A DNA stretch of 64,000 nt, taken from positions 7,006,001 through 7,070,000 of the forward strand of contig NZ_JBNDJK010000001.1 in the NCBI RefSeq assembly GCF_050434925.1, written 5' to 3'. The DNA comes from Inquilinus ginsengisoli_B (lineage in GTDB: Bacteria; Pseudomonadota; Alphaproteobacteria; DSM-16000; Inquilinaceae). Of this stretch, positions 1 to 10,100 are shown in pieces; the stretch's first letter is position 1; every line of letters begins with the position of its first letter. The position numbers and the translations under genes are program-made. The notes under the pieces were generated by a model, which ran no database searches, had not been told where the DNA came from, and saw nothing but the letters and a program-made list of their open reading frames with translations.

Positions 1-34
1 TGCAGCGTAAAGTGCTGGAGGCCGAGGCCCCGCC

Positions 35-823
35 TCACGACCAGTAGGGTGGTTTCTGGTCCTCGACCAGGACCAGCGCGGCCTTCCATCCCTTCTCGCA
101 ATGCTCCAGCGTGGCGCCGCGGCGGAACTGCTCGGCGGTGTGCAGGCGCACCTCCTCCGGCGGCAGCACCAGCTCCGCCCCGCCGGCCAGGGCCTGGATC
201 TGCGCCTGGCAGGCGCGCTCAAGATAGTAGATCTGGTTGAACGCCTCCGGGATGCTGCGCCCAGCCACCAGCAAGCCGTGATTGCGCAGGATCATCGCCT
301 GGCGGTCGCCGAGGTCGCGCACCAGCCGGTCGCGCTCGTCGAGGTCGAGGGCGATGCCCTCATAGCCGTGATAGGCCAGCCGGCCGTAGAATTTCAGCGC
401 GTGCTGGCTGATCGGCAGCAGGCCCTGCTTCTGCGCCGAGACAGCAATACCGGCGGCGGTGTGGGTGTGGATGACGCAGACCAGGTCATGCCGGGCGGCG
501 TGGATCGCCGAATGGATGGTGAAGCCGGCGGCGTTCACCTCCTGGTCCATCGCCGCATCGGCGCCGCCCACCACATGGCCCACCACCCGGCCGTCGAGGT
601 CGATCTTGACCAGGTCGCTGGCGCGCATGCGCTCGAACAGCACGCCGTAGCGGTTGATCAGGAAATGGTCCTCCGGTCCCGGCACCCGGGCGCTGATATG
701 GGTGTAGATCAGGTCGGTCATCCGGAAATGCGCGACCAGCCGGTACAGCGCCGCCAGGTCGCAGCGCGTCGTCCACTCCGCCTCGCTCATGCCGGTCGGC
801 ACCGCCGTCAGGTGTCCGTCCAT
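35..823 (-). CDS. class II aldolase/adducin family protein
   Basis: The 262-residue product has the class II aldolase/adducin fold signature: a probable metal site HTH at residues 119-121, and NHG at 181-183 giving the third histidine (H182). Known members are Zn-dependent aldolases, epimerases or decarboxylases acting on sugar-phosphate or short hydroxy-acid substrates; this one's substrate is not evident. The ATG at 823 is chosen because GGAGG lies just upstream and the conserved domain begins soon after; the open frame continues much further upstream without homology. It is the last gene of a six-gene operon with a peptide-type ABC importer and a 2-hydroxyacid dehydrogenase, so it probably acts on a breakdown product of the imported compound (inference). 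Confidence 0.9.
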   Translation of the reverse strand: MDGHLTAVPTGMSEAEWTTRCDLAALYRLVAHFRMTDLIYTHISARVPGPEDHFLINRYGVLFERMRASDLVKIDLDGRVVGHVVGGADAAMDQEVNAAGFTIHSAIHAARHDLVCVIHTHTAAGIAVSAQKQGLLPISQHALKFYGRLAYHGYEGIALDLDERDRLVRDLGDRQAMILRNHGLLVAGRSIPEAFNQIYYLERACQAQIQALAGGAELVLPPEEVRLHTAEQFRRGATLEHCEKGWKAALVLVEDQKPPYWS

Positions 824-837
824 CCGGGCCTCCTCCC

Positions 838-1785
838 TCAATAGCCTCGTTCGCGTTCGACCCGCCCGATCAGCGGCTGCCCGCCGACGGCGCGGCGATA
901 ATTCTCCGCCGCCTGGCGGGCAATGTCGCGCCGGTCGGTGCGCGACGCCATATGCGGCGTCACCACCACCGCCGGATGCGCCCACGCGGCATGGTCCGGC
1001 GGCAGCGGCTCGACCTCGAAGACGTCGAGCACGGCGCCGCGCAGATGTCCCTCGTCGAGCAGGCCCAGCAGGTCGTCCAGCACCAGCTGCTCGCCACGGC
1101 CGACATTGACGAAGGCGGCGCCGGGCCTCAGCCGCGACAGCACCTCGCGGTCGAACAGGCGCCGCGTATCCGCCGTCAGCGGCAGGATCGACACCACCAC
1201 GTCGCAGGCTTCGATGCAGGGCACCAGCCCCTCCGGCCCGGCGAAGCACTCCACGCCGTCGACCTGCTTCGGGCTGCGCGACCAGCCGCGCACCCGGTAG
1301 CCGAGGTCGCGCAGGGCCGCGGCGACGCCGAGGCCGATCGCACCCAGCCCCAGCACGCCGACCGTCCACTCCCCGGCCGGGACCGGCGCCCGCGCCCGCC
1401 ACAGCCGCTGCGCCCGCTGGCGGGCGGCGACGTCGAAGTCGCGGTGGAAATACAGCACCGACCATAGGACGTATTCGCGGATCCCCGCCGCCATGGCGCC
1501 GTCGATCATCCGGCACAGCGGCCGGTCCGGCAGGTCCGGGTCGGCGGTGATGTGGTCGATCCCGGCGCCGATCGAATGGATCAACCGCAGCCGCGGCATG
1601 CCGGCCAGCACGCCCGCCGGCGGCCGCCAGCAGATCGCCATCTCCACCGAGTCCGGATCGGCATCCGGCCACAGCCGGACATCGGCGCCGGGCAGCGCGT
1701 CACGCATCGGCTCGACCAGATAGCCGAGATCGAGGGTGGTGGAGAGCAGGAGGACGGTCGGCGCGCTGGACACCGCGTGTCTCAT
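838..1785 (-). CDS. GhrA-like D-2-hydroxyacid dehydrogenase (NAD(P)-binding)
   Basis: The 315-residue protein matches the glyoxylate/hydroxypyruvate reductase A type of D-2-hydroxyacid dehydrogenase in length and layout. The Rossmann motif GLGAIG is at residues 146-151, the substrate arginine in NVGRGE at R230, the glutamate in FEVEPLP at E259 and the catalytic histidine in TPHMAS at H278. The family reduces 2-keto acids to D-2-hydroxy acids or runs in reverse. Its ATG overlaps the stop of the upstream ATPase gene by 4 bases, implying translational coupling in the importer operon. Cytoplasmic. The exact 2-keto acid is unknown. Confidence 0.92.
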   Translation of the reverse strand: MRHAVSSAPTVLLLSTTLDLGYLVEPMRDALPGADVRLWPDADPDSVEMAICWRPPAGVLAGMPRLRLIHSIGAGIDHITADPDLPDRPLCRMIDGAMAAGIREYVLWSVLYFHRDFDVAARQRAQRLWRARAPVPAGEWTVGVLGLGAIGLGVAAALRDLGYRVRGWSRSPKQVDGVECFAGPEGLVPCIEACDVVVSILPLTADTRRLFDREVLSRLRPGAAFVNVGRGEQLVLDDLLGLLDEGHLRGAVLDVFEVEPLPPDHAAWAHPAVVVTPHMASRTDRRDIARQAAENYRRAVGGQPLIGRVERERGY

Positions 1786-3395
1786 GCCGCCGGCTCCATC
1801 GCCAGGGCCGGCGGCGTCCAGTGCCGGCCCGGGATGCTGTCCAGCAGCTCGCGCGTGTAGTCATGGGCCGGGGCGGCGAAGACCGCGGCGATGTCGCCCT
1901 GCTCCACGATCTCGCCGCGGCGCATCACCGCGACCCGGTCGCAGATCTGGGCCGCAACGCGCAGGTCGTGGGTGATGAACAGCATCGACAGGCCGAGGCG
2001 CCGGCGCAGGTCGCGCAGCAGGTCCAGCACCTGGGCCTGGACCGAGACGTCGAGGGCCGAGACCGGCTCGTCCGCGACCAGCAGCTCCGGCTTCATCGCC
2101 AGGGCCCGGGCGATGCCGATGCGCTGGCGCTGGCCGCCGGAGAACTCATGCGGGTAGCGGTCGGCGGCGGCGCGGTCCAGACGCACCAGGTCGAGCAGCG
2201 CCAAGGCCTCGGCCTCGGCCTGGGCCCGTGGCACGCCATGGGCGATCGGCCCCTCGGCAATGATCTCGCCCACCCGCCGCCGCGGGTTGAGCGAGGCGAA
2301 GGGGTCCTGGAACACCATCTGGATGCGCTTGCGGTAGGGCTGCCAGCCGGACCGCGACAGGGGCCGCAGGTCGGCGCCATCGAATACGATGCTGCCGTCG
2401 TCGGGCCGCACCAGCCGGACCAGCGTCCGCGCCAGGGTCGACTTGCCCGAGCCGCTTTCGCCGACCAGGCCGAGCGTCTCGCCGCGCCGGATCTCGATCG
2501 TGGCGCCGTCGATCGCCGTCGTCGCCGGCCGCCGGAACAACCCGTGCGAGCGGTAGGTCTTGCGGATGCCGCGCGCCGCGACCAGGATTTCCGATCCGAC
2601 GGCCGCGCCGCCCGGCGCCTGGCCCTCGAAGCGGGGCACGGCACGGATCAACGCGCGGGTGTAGGGGTGCGCCGGTGCGTTCAGCACCTCCTGCGCCGTC
2701 CCGATCTCGACGATGCGGCCGTGCTGCATCACCGCGACGCGGTCGGCGATCTCGGCCACCACGCCGAAATCATGGGTGATGAAGATCACCCCCATGCCGC
2801 GGCGGCGCTGGATCGACTTGATCAGCCGCAGGATCTGCATCTGGGTGGTGACGTCGAGCGCCGTGGTCGGCTCGTCGGCCACCAGCATCGCCGGCTCCAG
2901 CGCCAGGGCGATCGCGATCATCACCCGCTGGCGCTGCCCGCCGGACAGCTGGTGCGGGTAGGACCGGGCGATCCGCGCGGGATCGGGCAGGCCGACCGCG
3001 TCGATCAGCTCGGCCACCCGGTTGCCGGGGCGCTGCCCGTGCACCTGCAGCACCTCGGCGATCTGGTCGGCCACCCGCATCAGCGGGTTCAGCGCCGTCA
3101 TCGGCTCCTGGAAGATCATGCCGATGCGGGCGCCACGCAGGGCGCGCAGTTGCTCCGGCTTCAGCGCCAGCAGGTCGCGGCCCTCGAACAGGATGCGGCC
3201 GGACCGGACCGGCAGCTGCTTCGGCAGCAGGCCAGTGACCGCGGCGGTCGCGACCGACTTGCCCGACCCGCTCTCGCCGACGATGCACAGGATCTCGCCG
3301 GCCGCCAGGCTCAGCGAGACGTCCGCCACGGCGTCCGGCCGGTCGCCGCCCGGCGGCAGGCCGACGGTGAGGCCGGTGATCTCGAGCAGGCTCAT
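1782..3395 (-). CDS. fused dipeptide/oligopeptide-type ABC ATPase (two NBDs)
   Basis: A 537-residue protein with two complete ABC ATPase domains in one chain (DppD-DppF type fusion, like GsiA/YejF). The first domain has Walker A GESGSGKS at residues 40-47, an LSGGQ signature and Walker B followed by DEPTTALD; the second repeats GESGSGKS, an FSGGQ-type signature and DEPVSALD. Such fused ATPases power import of peptides, glutathione or nickel complexes by SBP-dependent transporters. It overlaps both neighbours by 4 bases. In the other three importers of this window the two ATPases are separate genes. The ATG at 3395 gives the standard DppD-type N-terminus. Confidence 0.95.
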   Translation of the reverse strand: MSLLEITGLTVGLPPGGDRPDAVADVSLSLAAGEILCIVGESGSGKSVATAAVTGLLPKQLPVRSGRILFEGRDLLALKPEQLRALRGARIGMIFQEPMTALNPLMRVADQIAEVLQVHGQRPGNRVAELIDAVGLPDPARIARSYPHQLSGGQRQRVMIAIALALEPAMLVADEPTTALDVTTQMQILRLIKSIQRRRGMGVIFITHDFGVVAEIADRVAVMQHGRIVEIGTAQEVLNAPAHPYTRALIRAVPRFEGQAPGGAAVGSEILVAARGIRKTYRSHGLFRRPATTAIDGATIEIRRGETLGLVGESGSGKSTLARTLVRLVRPDDGSIVFDGADLRPLSRSGWQPYRKRIQMVFQDPFASLNPRRRVGEIIAEGPIAHGVPRAQAEAEALALLDLVRLDRAAADRYPHEFSGGQRQRIGIARALAMKPELLVADEPVSALDVSVQAQVLDLLRDLRRRLGLSMLFITHDLRVAAQICDRVAVMRRGEIVEQGDIAAVFAAPAHDYTRELLDSIPGRHWTPPALAMEPAA

Positions 3396-4219
3396 CCCCG
3401 CCTCCTCGCCAGGCGCGGGTTCAGGGCGTCGCTGAGCCCCTCCCCCACCAGGTTGAGCGACAGCACGGTCAGGAAAATCGCGACGCCAGGGAAGACGCTC
3501 ATCCACCAGGCCAGGCGGATGACGCTGCGGCCGCTGCCGATCATGAAGCCCCAGGACATCAGGTTGGGGTCGCCGAGTCCGAGGAAGGACAGCGAGGATT
3601 CGAGCAGGATCGCGGTCGCCACCATCAGGCTGGCCAGCACCACCACCGAGGAGGCGACGTTGGGCAGGATCTCGCGGCAGATGATGGCGGCGTGCGACCG
3701 GCCCAGCACTTCCGCCGCCTGGACGAATTCGCGGCGGCGCAGCGACAGGCATTCGGCCCGCACCACCCGTGCCACCGGCGGCCAGGAGACGACGGCGATC
3801 GCCACCACGATCGACCCCAGGCTGGGCGTCAGGATCGCGACCACGACGATGGCCAGGACAAAGCCGGGCACGGTCTGGAAGATCTCGGTGAAGCGCATGA
3901 CCAGATCGTCGACCCACCCGCCGGCATAGCCGGCCAGGGCGCCGAGCAGCACGCCGATGCCGACGGCCGCGAGGGTCGAGACCACGCCGATCAGCATCGA
4001 GACCGAGGCGCCATAGGCGATGCCGGCGGCCACGTCGCGCCCGAGCGAGTCGGTGCCGAGCAGGAAATGGTCCTCGCCCGGCGGGGTGAAGGGCGCGCCC
4101 TGCATGTCCCAGGGCGAGAACGGGAACAGCAGCGGCGCCAGCACGGCGACAAGGCCGAGCACGACCAGGAAGAGGAGGCCGATGACGGCGCCCTTGTGGC
4201 GCAGGAAGGCCCGGGCCAT
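3392..4219 (-). CDS. DppC-type ABC transporter permease
   Basis: The 275-residue membrane protein starts with a short cytoplasmic segment and a hydrophobic helix, then the GTDSLGRD motif that is a hallmark of DppC/OppC permeases, and further TM helices. The EAA coupling loop (around the RRREFVQAAEVLGRS stretch) contacts the ATPase. It forms a heterodimer with the adjacent DppB-type permease in the inner membrane. Start chosen at 4219, where it overlaps the stop of the upstream permease by one base and has the expected short N-terminus. Confidence 0.94.
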   Translation of the reverse strand: MARAFLRHKGAVIGLLFLVVLGLVAVLAPLLFPFSPWDMQGAPFTPPGEDHFLLGTDSLGRDVAAGIAYGASVSMLIGVVSTLAAVGIGVLLGALAGYAGGWVDDLVMRFTEIFQTVPGFVLAIVVVAILTPSLGSIVVAIAVVSWPPVARVVRAECLSLRRREFVQAAEVLGRSHAAIICREILPNVASSVVVLASLMVATAILLESSLSFLGLGDPNLMSWGFMIGSGRSVIRLAWWMSVFPGVAIFLTVLSLNLVGEGLSDALNPRLARRRG

Positions 4220-5196
4220 CACACCGCCTCCACCCGCGGGTCGATCACCAGGTACAGCAAGTCGGTCACCAGGTTGAACAGCACCACCAGCACCGAGGTG
4301 CAGAGGAAGACGCCGAGCAGCAGCTGGTAGTCGCGGGCCAGCAGCGCGTCGAAGGCCAGCCGGCCGATGCCGGGCCAGGCGAAGACGGTCTCGACCAGCA
4401 CGGCGCCGCCGACCAGCTGCCCGGCCTGGATGCCGGCCAGGGTGACGATCGGCAGCAGCGCGTTGCGCAGCACGTGCCGGCGCAGGATCCGCCCTTCCGG
4501 CACGCCCTTGGCCCGGGCGGTGCGGATATGGTCCTGGTCCGCCACCTCCAGCATCGAGGCGCGGGTCATCCGGGCATAGACCGCCATGTAGAACAGGCCC
4601 AGCGTCACCGCCGGCAGGGTCAGGTACCACAGCATGTCGAGCACCGCGGCGATTCCGGTCAGGTCGGCGCCGACGGTGGAGCTGCCGAAGCTGGGCAGCC
4701 AGTTCAGCCAGACGCTGAACACCAGCACCAGCATCAGCCCGACCCAGAAGATCGGCGTGGCGTAGAAGCACAGGGCGACGACCGTGACCACGCTGTCGAC
4801 CCAGCGCCCGGCATGGCGCGCCGCGATCACGCCCGCGACCACGCCGGCCAGGAGAGCCAGCAGGAAGGCGGTGCCGGTCAGCAGCAGCGTCGCCGGCAGC
4901 CGCTCCAGGATCAGCGAGGCGACGCTGCGCTGCTGCGGATAGGAGAAGCCGAGGTCGAGTTGGGCGACGTGGCCGAGATAGATGCCGAGCTGGGTGATCA
5001 ACGGCTTGTCGAGGCCGAATTGCTGGCGCAGCTGGTCGACCAGCTGCTGGTCCGCCGCCCCGGACTGGCCGGCGATGACGCTGGCCGGGTCGCCGGGAGC
5101 GGCATGGATCAGCAGGAAGCTGACCACCGCGACCGCCAGCACGACCAGCACCATCTTGACCAGGCGCCGGCCGAGCAGGAGCAGGAGCCGCGCCAT
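4219..5196 (-). CDS. DppB-type ABC transporter permease
   Basis: The 325-residue inner-membrane protein has the DppB/OppB layout: an N-terminal TM helix right after the start, a periplasmic region beginning PGDPAS, then further TM helices with an EAA loop reading DHIRTARAKG that docks to the ATPase, and the family C-terminus with DPRVE. It partners with the DppC-type permease downstream. Only 2 bases separate it from the binding-protein gene, so the genes are one operon. Substrate cannot be predicted from the permease. Confidence 0.95.
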   Translation of the reverse strand: MARLLLLLGRRLVKMVLVVLAVAVVSFLLIHAAPGDPASVIAGQSGAADQQLVDQLRQQFGLDKPLITQLGIYLGHVAQLDLGFSYPQQRSVASLILERLPATLLLTGTAFLLALLAGVVAGVIAARHAGRWVDSVVTVVALCFYATPIFWVGLMLVLVFSVWLNWLPSFGSSTVGADLTGIAAVLDMLWYLTLPAVTLGLFYMAVYARMTRASMLEVADQDHIRTARAKGVPEGRILRRHVLRNALLPIVTLAGIQAGQLVGGAVLVETVFAWPGIGRLAFDALLARDYQLLLGVFLCTSVLVVLFNLVTDLLYLVIDPRVEAV

Positions 5197-5198
5197 GG

Positions 5199-6791
5199 TC
5201 AGGCGATGAAGACGTCGTCGAAACAGGCGTGCACGCCGGTTCCGGTGGTGATCAGGTTGGTCACCCGGCGGTCATGGATGGTCGGGAAGCTCATCTCCAT
5301 CAGCCAGACCACCGGCACCTCGTCGGTCAGGAGCTTCTGCACATCATAGAAGGCCTGTTTCCGCACCTCGGAGTCGGCCGACATCCGCGCCGTCTCGAAC
5401 AGCTTGTCGACTGCCGGGTTGGAATAGCCCTCGGTGTTGGCGAAGGTCACCTTCTTGATGTTGCTGCTGACATAGGTGCGTTCGACCCCCAGCGTCGGGT
5501 CGCCGTATTGGTAGACGAAGTTGATCGCGCTCTCGTAGTCCCAGTCGCCGACCCGCTTGGCCCAGCTGCCGGCGTCGGTCGTCTCCAGCACCACCTGGAT
5601 GCCGACCTTGCCGAGCGAGGCGCGGATGTATTCCGACAGGCGCGACCAGATCTCGCCATAGGGGATGGCGAGGTGCTTGATGGTGAAGCGCACGCCGTTG
5701 GCGTCGGGCTTCAGCCCGGCATCGTCGAGCAGCTTGGCCGCCGCCTCGAGGTCGTAGGCCTGCAGCCTGGCGTCGGGGTCGTGATAGCGGGTGGCCGAGG
5801 CGATCGGGCTGGTCGCCGGCTTGCCGACGCCGAACCACAGCCGCTTGACGATGAAGTCGCGGTCGAGCGCGTGGCTGATCGCCTGGCGCACGCGGACGTC
5901 GTCGAGCGGCTTCACCCGGTTGTTGAGGTCGAGCCACATCAGCGGCGCGAAGTATTCCCAGCCCGTGGTCTCGACCATCACGGTCGGCAGCTGCTGGAAC
6001 CGCGGCACGTCGAACGGCTCGATGTCGTTGAACTGGGTCATCTGGACCTGGCCGGTCTCCAGCGCCAGGGCCCGGCTCTGGCTGTCCGGCACGATCCGGT
6101 AGATGATCTGGTCGAGATAGGGCTGCCCGGGCTTCCAGTACCCGGCGAACTTCTTCAGCCGGATGAAGCTGCCGCGCTGCCAGGCGTCGAAGGCGAAGGG
6201 GCCGGTGCCGACCGGATGCTGGTTCGCCGGGTTGTTGCGATAGTCGGTGCCGTCATAGAGGTGCTTCGGCACGATGGCGCAGGTGGTGACGTCGAACATC
6301 AGCAGGAACGGCTCGAACGGCGAATCCAGCGTCAGCTTGACGGTCTGCGGGTCCGGCGCCTCCGCCGCCTTGATCTTCGAGAACACGCCGCGGGCGCGAG
6401 GCGCCAGCTCCATGTGGAACTTCATGATCGAGAAGATCACGTCGTCGGCCGTCATCGGCTTGCCGTCGTGGAACGTCACGTTCGGCTGCAGATGGAAGGT
6501 GTAGGTCAGCTTGTCGTCCGACAGCTCCCAGCTCTTCGCCAAGGCCGGCAGGGGCGTCAGGTCCGGGGCGTAGCTGATCAGCCCCTGATAGATCTTGCTG
6601 GCGACGATCAGGGTCGGCCCCTGGTTGTTCACGCCCGGGACCAGGAGCGGCGGCTCCGGCGTGATCACGGTGGTCAGCGTGCCGCCGGCCTTGGGCACCA
6701 CACCCTGGGCCCTGGCCTCGGCGAGGCTGAGGAGCGAGAGCGCCCCGGCGGTGGCGAGCAGATGCCGCCGCGTCAGACCATGGCTGTCCAT
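5199..6791 (-). CDS. extracellular solute-binding protein, family 5 (peptide-type)
   Basis: The 530-residue protein is a family 5 (SBP_bac_5) periplasmic binding protein. The N-terminus carries a twin-arginine-like segment TRRHLL followed by a hydrophobic stretch ending ARAQG, so export by Tat or Sec is likely. Family landmarks are visible: the SWELSDD and TFHLQPNVTFHDG segments and PVGTGPF. It is the first gene of the operon and should set the importer's specificity. GGAGG lies about 11 bases before the ATG. A palindrome about 95 bases upstream is a candidate operator. Confidence 0.94.
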   Translation of the reverse strand: MDSHGLTRRHLLATAGALSLLSLAEARAQGVVPKAGGTLTTVITPEPPLLVPGVNNQGPTLIVASKIYQGLISYAPDLTPLPALAKSWELSDDKLTYTFHLQPNVTFHDGKPMTADDVIFSIMKFHMELAPRARGVFSKIKAAEAPDPQTVKLTLDSPFEPFLLMFDVTTCAIVPKHLYDGTDYRNNPANQHPVGTGPFAFDAWQRGSFIRLKKFAGYWKPGQPYLDQIIYRIVPDSQSRALALETGQVQMTQFNDIEPFDVPRFQQLPTVMVETTGWEYFAPLMWLDLNNRVKPLDDVRVRQAISHALDRDFIVKRLWFGVGKPATSPIASATRYHDPDARLQAYDLEAAAKLLDDAGLKPDANGVRFTIKHLAIPYGEIWSRLSEYIRASLGKVGIQVVLETTDAGSWAKRVGDWDYESAINFVYQYGDPTLGVERTYVSSNIKKVTFANTEGYSNPAVDKLFETARMSADSEVRKQAFYDVQKLLTDEVPVVWLMEMSFPTIHDRRVTNLITTGTGVHACFDDVFIA

Positions 6792-7184
6792 TCTTCGATC
6801 GCCTCCCGTGCTGCTGGCCGGCCGGTCAGGTCCCGCCGCCCGAGATCCGGCTTTTGCAAATCCCGTGCCATCTGGCGCATCATGTTTGATGCATCATAAT
6901 TCGACGGTCAAGGGCCGTGGGGGCGGGGCGGTCGGCGATCGGGGCCGGCTGGATCGATCCGGGGCGGATTGCCCAGGATTTGATCAGGCCGGCCACTGCT
7001 GGCGCCCCGCCGCATCGCTACTCCAGGCCGGTGGCATAGCGCCGATGCAGCAAAGGCGAAGGCGGCGACGGCGGCCCGGCGCTGACCGGGCGGGCATCGC
7101 GACCAGCGTGCCGACCTATCGCCGCCGGGCGTATGAACAACGGGGCATCAGCACCGCCCTGCAGCTCGCCGCCCGGCTGTTCCA
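6792..7184. other. intergenic region upstream of the first importer operon
   Basis: This 393-base stretch separates the stop of RTX gene A from the start of the binding-protein gene; both genes are on the minus strand. I see the palindrome at 6887-6896 and no convincing gene. A short plus-strand reading frame ending near 7188 has an Arg-rich, low-complexity composition and was not accepted. The first roughly 100 bases next to 6791 must hold the promoter and leader of the importer operon; no clear -35/-10 pair was identified. Confidence 0.6.
6877..6897. promoter_or_regulatory. candidate operator (TGATGCATCA palindrome)
   Basis: A perfect 10-base palindrome TGATGCATCA (6887-6896) sits about 95 bases upstream of the importer operon start, and its GCATCAT half is repeated directly at 6877-6883 and 6891-6897. 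AT-rich islands of this kind in very GC-rich DNA are often regulator sites, for instance for GntR-type proteins; no regulator gene is adjacent, so the binding protein is unknown. Confidence 0.35.
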
Positions 7185-10100
7185 CTAGAGCAGCAAGTCC
7201 GAGGCCTGCAGTGTGATCGCTCCGGTGAGACGGATGACGATGTCGGCGACGCTATTGCCGTCGATATCGGCCGAGATCGTCGTGGTGCCGCCGGCGATCT
7301 CGCAGCGCAGTTGCCCGGCGGTGCCGGAGAAGGCGCCGGCGCCGATGAAGCTGAAGGCGGTGTCGCCGTTCCCGGTATTGCCGTCGGCATCGATCAGCCG
7401 CAGGGAGATCAGATCCCCGGCCTGGAAGTCCTGGATCGTGTCGGCGGCCGCGGCGGTGCTCTCGGAAGCGGCGATGTAGCTGAAGTAATCCGAGCCGGCT
7501 CCGCCGTTCAGCGTGTCGGCCCCGGTGCCCCCCCGCAGGGTGTCGGCGCCGCCGCCGCCGCCGAGGGTGTCGGCACCATCGAACCCGATCAGCGCGTTGG
7601 CCAGGGCGTTGCCGGTCATGACGTCGTCATGGCTGCTGCCGTTGATCGTCTCGATGTTGGTGGCGATGGTGTCGCCCTGGGCCGTGCCGCCGGTGTTGAT
7701 TCCGGTCTGCAGGTTGATCGTCACGCCCACCGCGCTGTCCCAGTAGCTGGCGATGTCGGCGTCGACGCCGCCAACGAGATGGTCGGCGCCCGCGCCGCCG
7801 CGCAGGATGTCGCCGCCGGCACCACCGTTCAGCTGATCGTCGCCGTTGCCGCCCTCGAGCGTGTCCCAGCCGTCGCCGCCATTGAGCACGTCGGCGCCGT
7901 CCATGCCGCGCAGCGTGTTCGCCGCGCCGTCGCCGGTCAGGGTGTCGCCGAAGGCGCTGCCCTGCAGGTTCTCGACATTCGTCAGCGTGTCGCCCTGGGC
8001 GTAGCCGCCGGTGCTGATGTTGGTCGCCAGGTTGACCGTCACCCCGACGCCGCTGCCGTTGTAGTCTGCGATGTCGATGCCGGCGCCGCCATCGATCGCA
8101 TCGGCATCCGCACCGCCATTGAGCGCGTCATTGCCGGCGCCGCCGCTCAGCGTATCGGTGCCCACGGCGCCGCTGATCGCATCGGCGTCGGCGCCGCCGT
8201 CGATCTGGTCATTGCCGTTGCCGCCATAGAGGGTGTCGGCGCCGGCTGCTCCGGCGACGGTGTCGTTGCCGCCCCCGCCGTTGATCTGGTTGGCACCGGC
8301 ATTGCCGCTCAGGATGTCGTTGAAGACGCTGCCGCCGAGGTTTTCGATGTTCCTCAGGACGTCGCCCTGGGCATCCCCGCCGGTGCCGGTGCCGGCCGCG
8401 AGGTCCACCGTCACCGCGGCGCCGGAGTCGAAATAGCCGGCCGCATCCGTGCCGGTGCCGCCGTTCAGCACATCGGTGCCCGCCCCCCCGTAAAGCTCGT
8501 CGTTGCCCACCCCGCCGGTCAGCGCATTGGAGCCGCCGTCGCCATACAGCTTGTCGGCGAAGCTCGAGCCGGTGACGGTCTCGATGCTGAACAGCGTGTC
8601 GCCCTGGGCATCGCCCCCCGTGCCGGTGCCGGCCACGAGATCGATGGTCACCCCGACGGCCGAGCCGGCGTAGTCCGCCGTGTCCACCCCGGCGCCGCCG
8701 CCGATCCGGTCGGCCCCGGCGCCGCCGCGGATCAGATCGTCGCCGACATCGCCGCGCAGGTCGTTGGCCCCGGCATCGCCGATCAGCGTGTCGTTGGAGA
8801 CCGAGCCGATCAGGTTCTTGATGTTGGTCAGCGTGTCGCCCTGGGCGTCGCCGCCTGTGCCGGTGCCGGTCGAGAGGTCGACCTGGACGGCCGTGGCCGA
8901 TCCGGCATAGCTCGCCGTGTCGACGCCGTTGCCGCCGCGCAGTTGATCCGCGCCGCCGCCGCCGAGCAGCACATCGTCGCCGTCGCCGCCGGCGAGGATG
9001 TTCGCCCCGGCATCGCCGGTGAAGGTGTCGGCGAAGAGGGTGCCGAAGACGTTCTCGATGCCGGACAGCGTGTCGCCCTGGGCATCGCCGCCTGTGCCGG
9101 TGCCGGTCGAGAGGTCGACCTGGACGGCCGTGGCCGATCCGGCATAGCTCGCCGTGTCGACGCCGTTGCCGCCGCGCAGCTGATCCGCGCCGCCGCCGCC
9201 GAGCAGCACATCGTCGCCGTCGCCGCCGGCGAGGATGTTCGCCCCGGCATCGCCGGTGAAGGTGTCGGCGAAGAGGGTGCCGAAGACGTTCTCGATGCCG
9301 GACAGCGTGTCGCCCTGGGCGTCGCCGCCCGTGCCCACCCCGGTCAGCAGGTTGACCGAGACCGCCGCCGAGCCGGTGTAATCGACGCTATCCACCCCAT
9401 TGCCGCCACTGAGGGCATCGGCGCCGGCCCCGCCACGGAGCAGGTCGTCACCATCGCCGCCGGCCAGTGAATTGGCGCCGCCGTCGCCGGTCAGCGTGTC
9501 GTTGAAGCCCGAGCCGACGAGGTTCTCGACACCGGTCAGCGTGTCGCTCTGGGCGTCGCCGCCCGCGCCGGTGCCGATGGCCAGGTTGGCGGCCACCCCG
9601 ACGGTCGAGCTGTCGTAGAAGACCGTGTCGATGCCCGCCCCGCCGTTGATGGCGTCGGCGCCGCTGCCGGCGTTGATCAGGTCGTTGCCGTTGCCGCCGC
9701 TGACGACATCGTTCCCCGCGTAGGAGCGGATGATGTCGTCGCCGTCGGCACCGGTCAGCGCATTGTCGAAGCCATGGCCGTCCAGGGTGTCGTTGAAGGC
9801 CGAGCCGATGACGTTCTCGATGCTCAGCAGCGTGTCGCCCTGGGCGTCGCCGCCGGAGACGGCAGCGGTCAGCAGGTTGACCGACACCGCCGCCGCGGAG
9901 CCGGTGTAGTCGGCGGTGTCCCAACCGTTGCCGCCGTTGAGGACATCGGCCCCGGCCCCACCGCGCAGCACGTCGTCCCCGGCGCCGCCGTTCAGCGCAT
10001 TGGCGAAGCCGTCGCCGAGCAGCTTGTCGACCGAGGCCGAGCCGGTGACGGTCTCGATGGAGAACAGCGTGTCGCCCTGGGCATCGCCGCCCGTGCCCGT

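Noticed and set aside
1821..3929. Long plus-strand open frame of about 700 codons opposite the fused ATPase and permease genes
   Set aside because: It is an antisense artefact of high GC content; the product is His/Arg/Gln-rich low complexity, while the minus strand has unmistakable Walker motifs.
6595..7188. Plus-strand frame ending in a Tyr/Arg-rich tail in the 6792-7184 gap
   Set aside because: Its first part is antisense to the binding-protein gene and the rest is Arg-rich low complexity with no recognisable domain or ribosome-binding site; a decayed gene fragment cannot be excluded.
7311..9470. Very long plus-strand reading frame (over 700 codons) opposite RTX A, with similar ones opposite RTX B, C and D
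   Set aside because: It is the antisense shadow of GC-rich repetitive RTX codons; the product is a monotonous Val/Ala/Gly/Arg repeat with no domain, and the minus-strand proteins have clear RTX repeats, starts and ribosome-binding sites.
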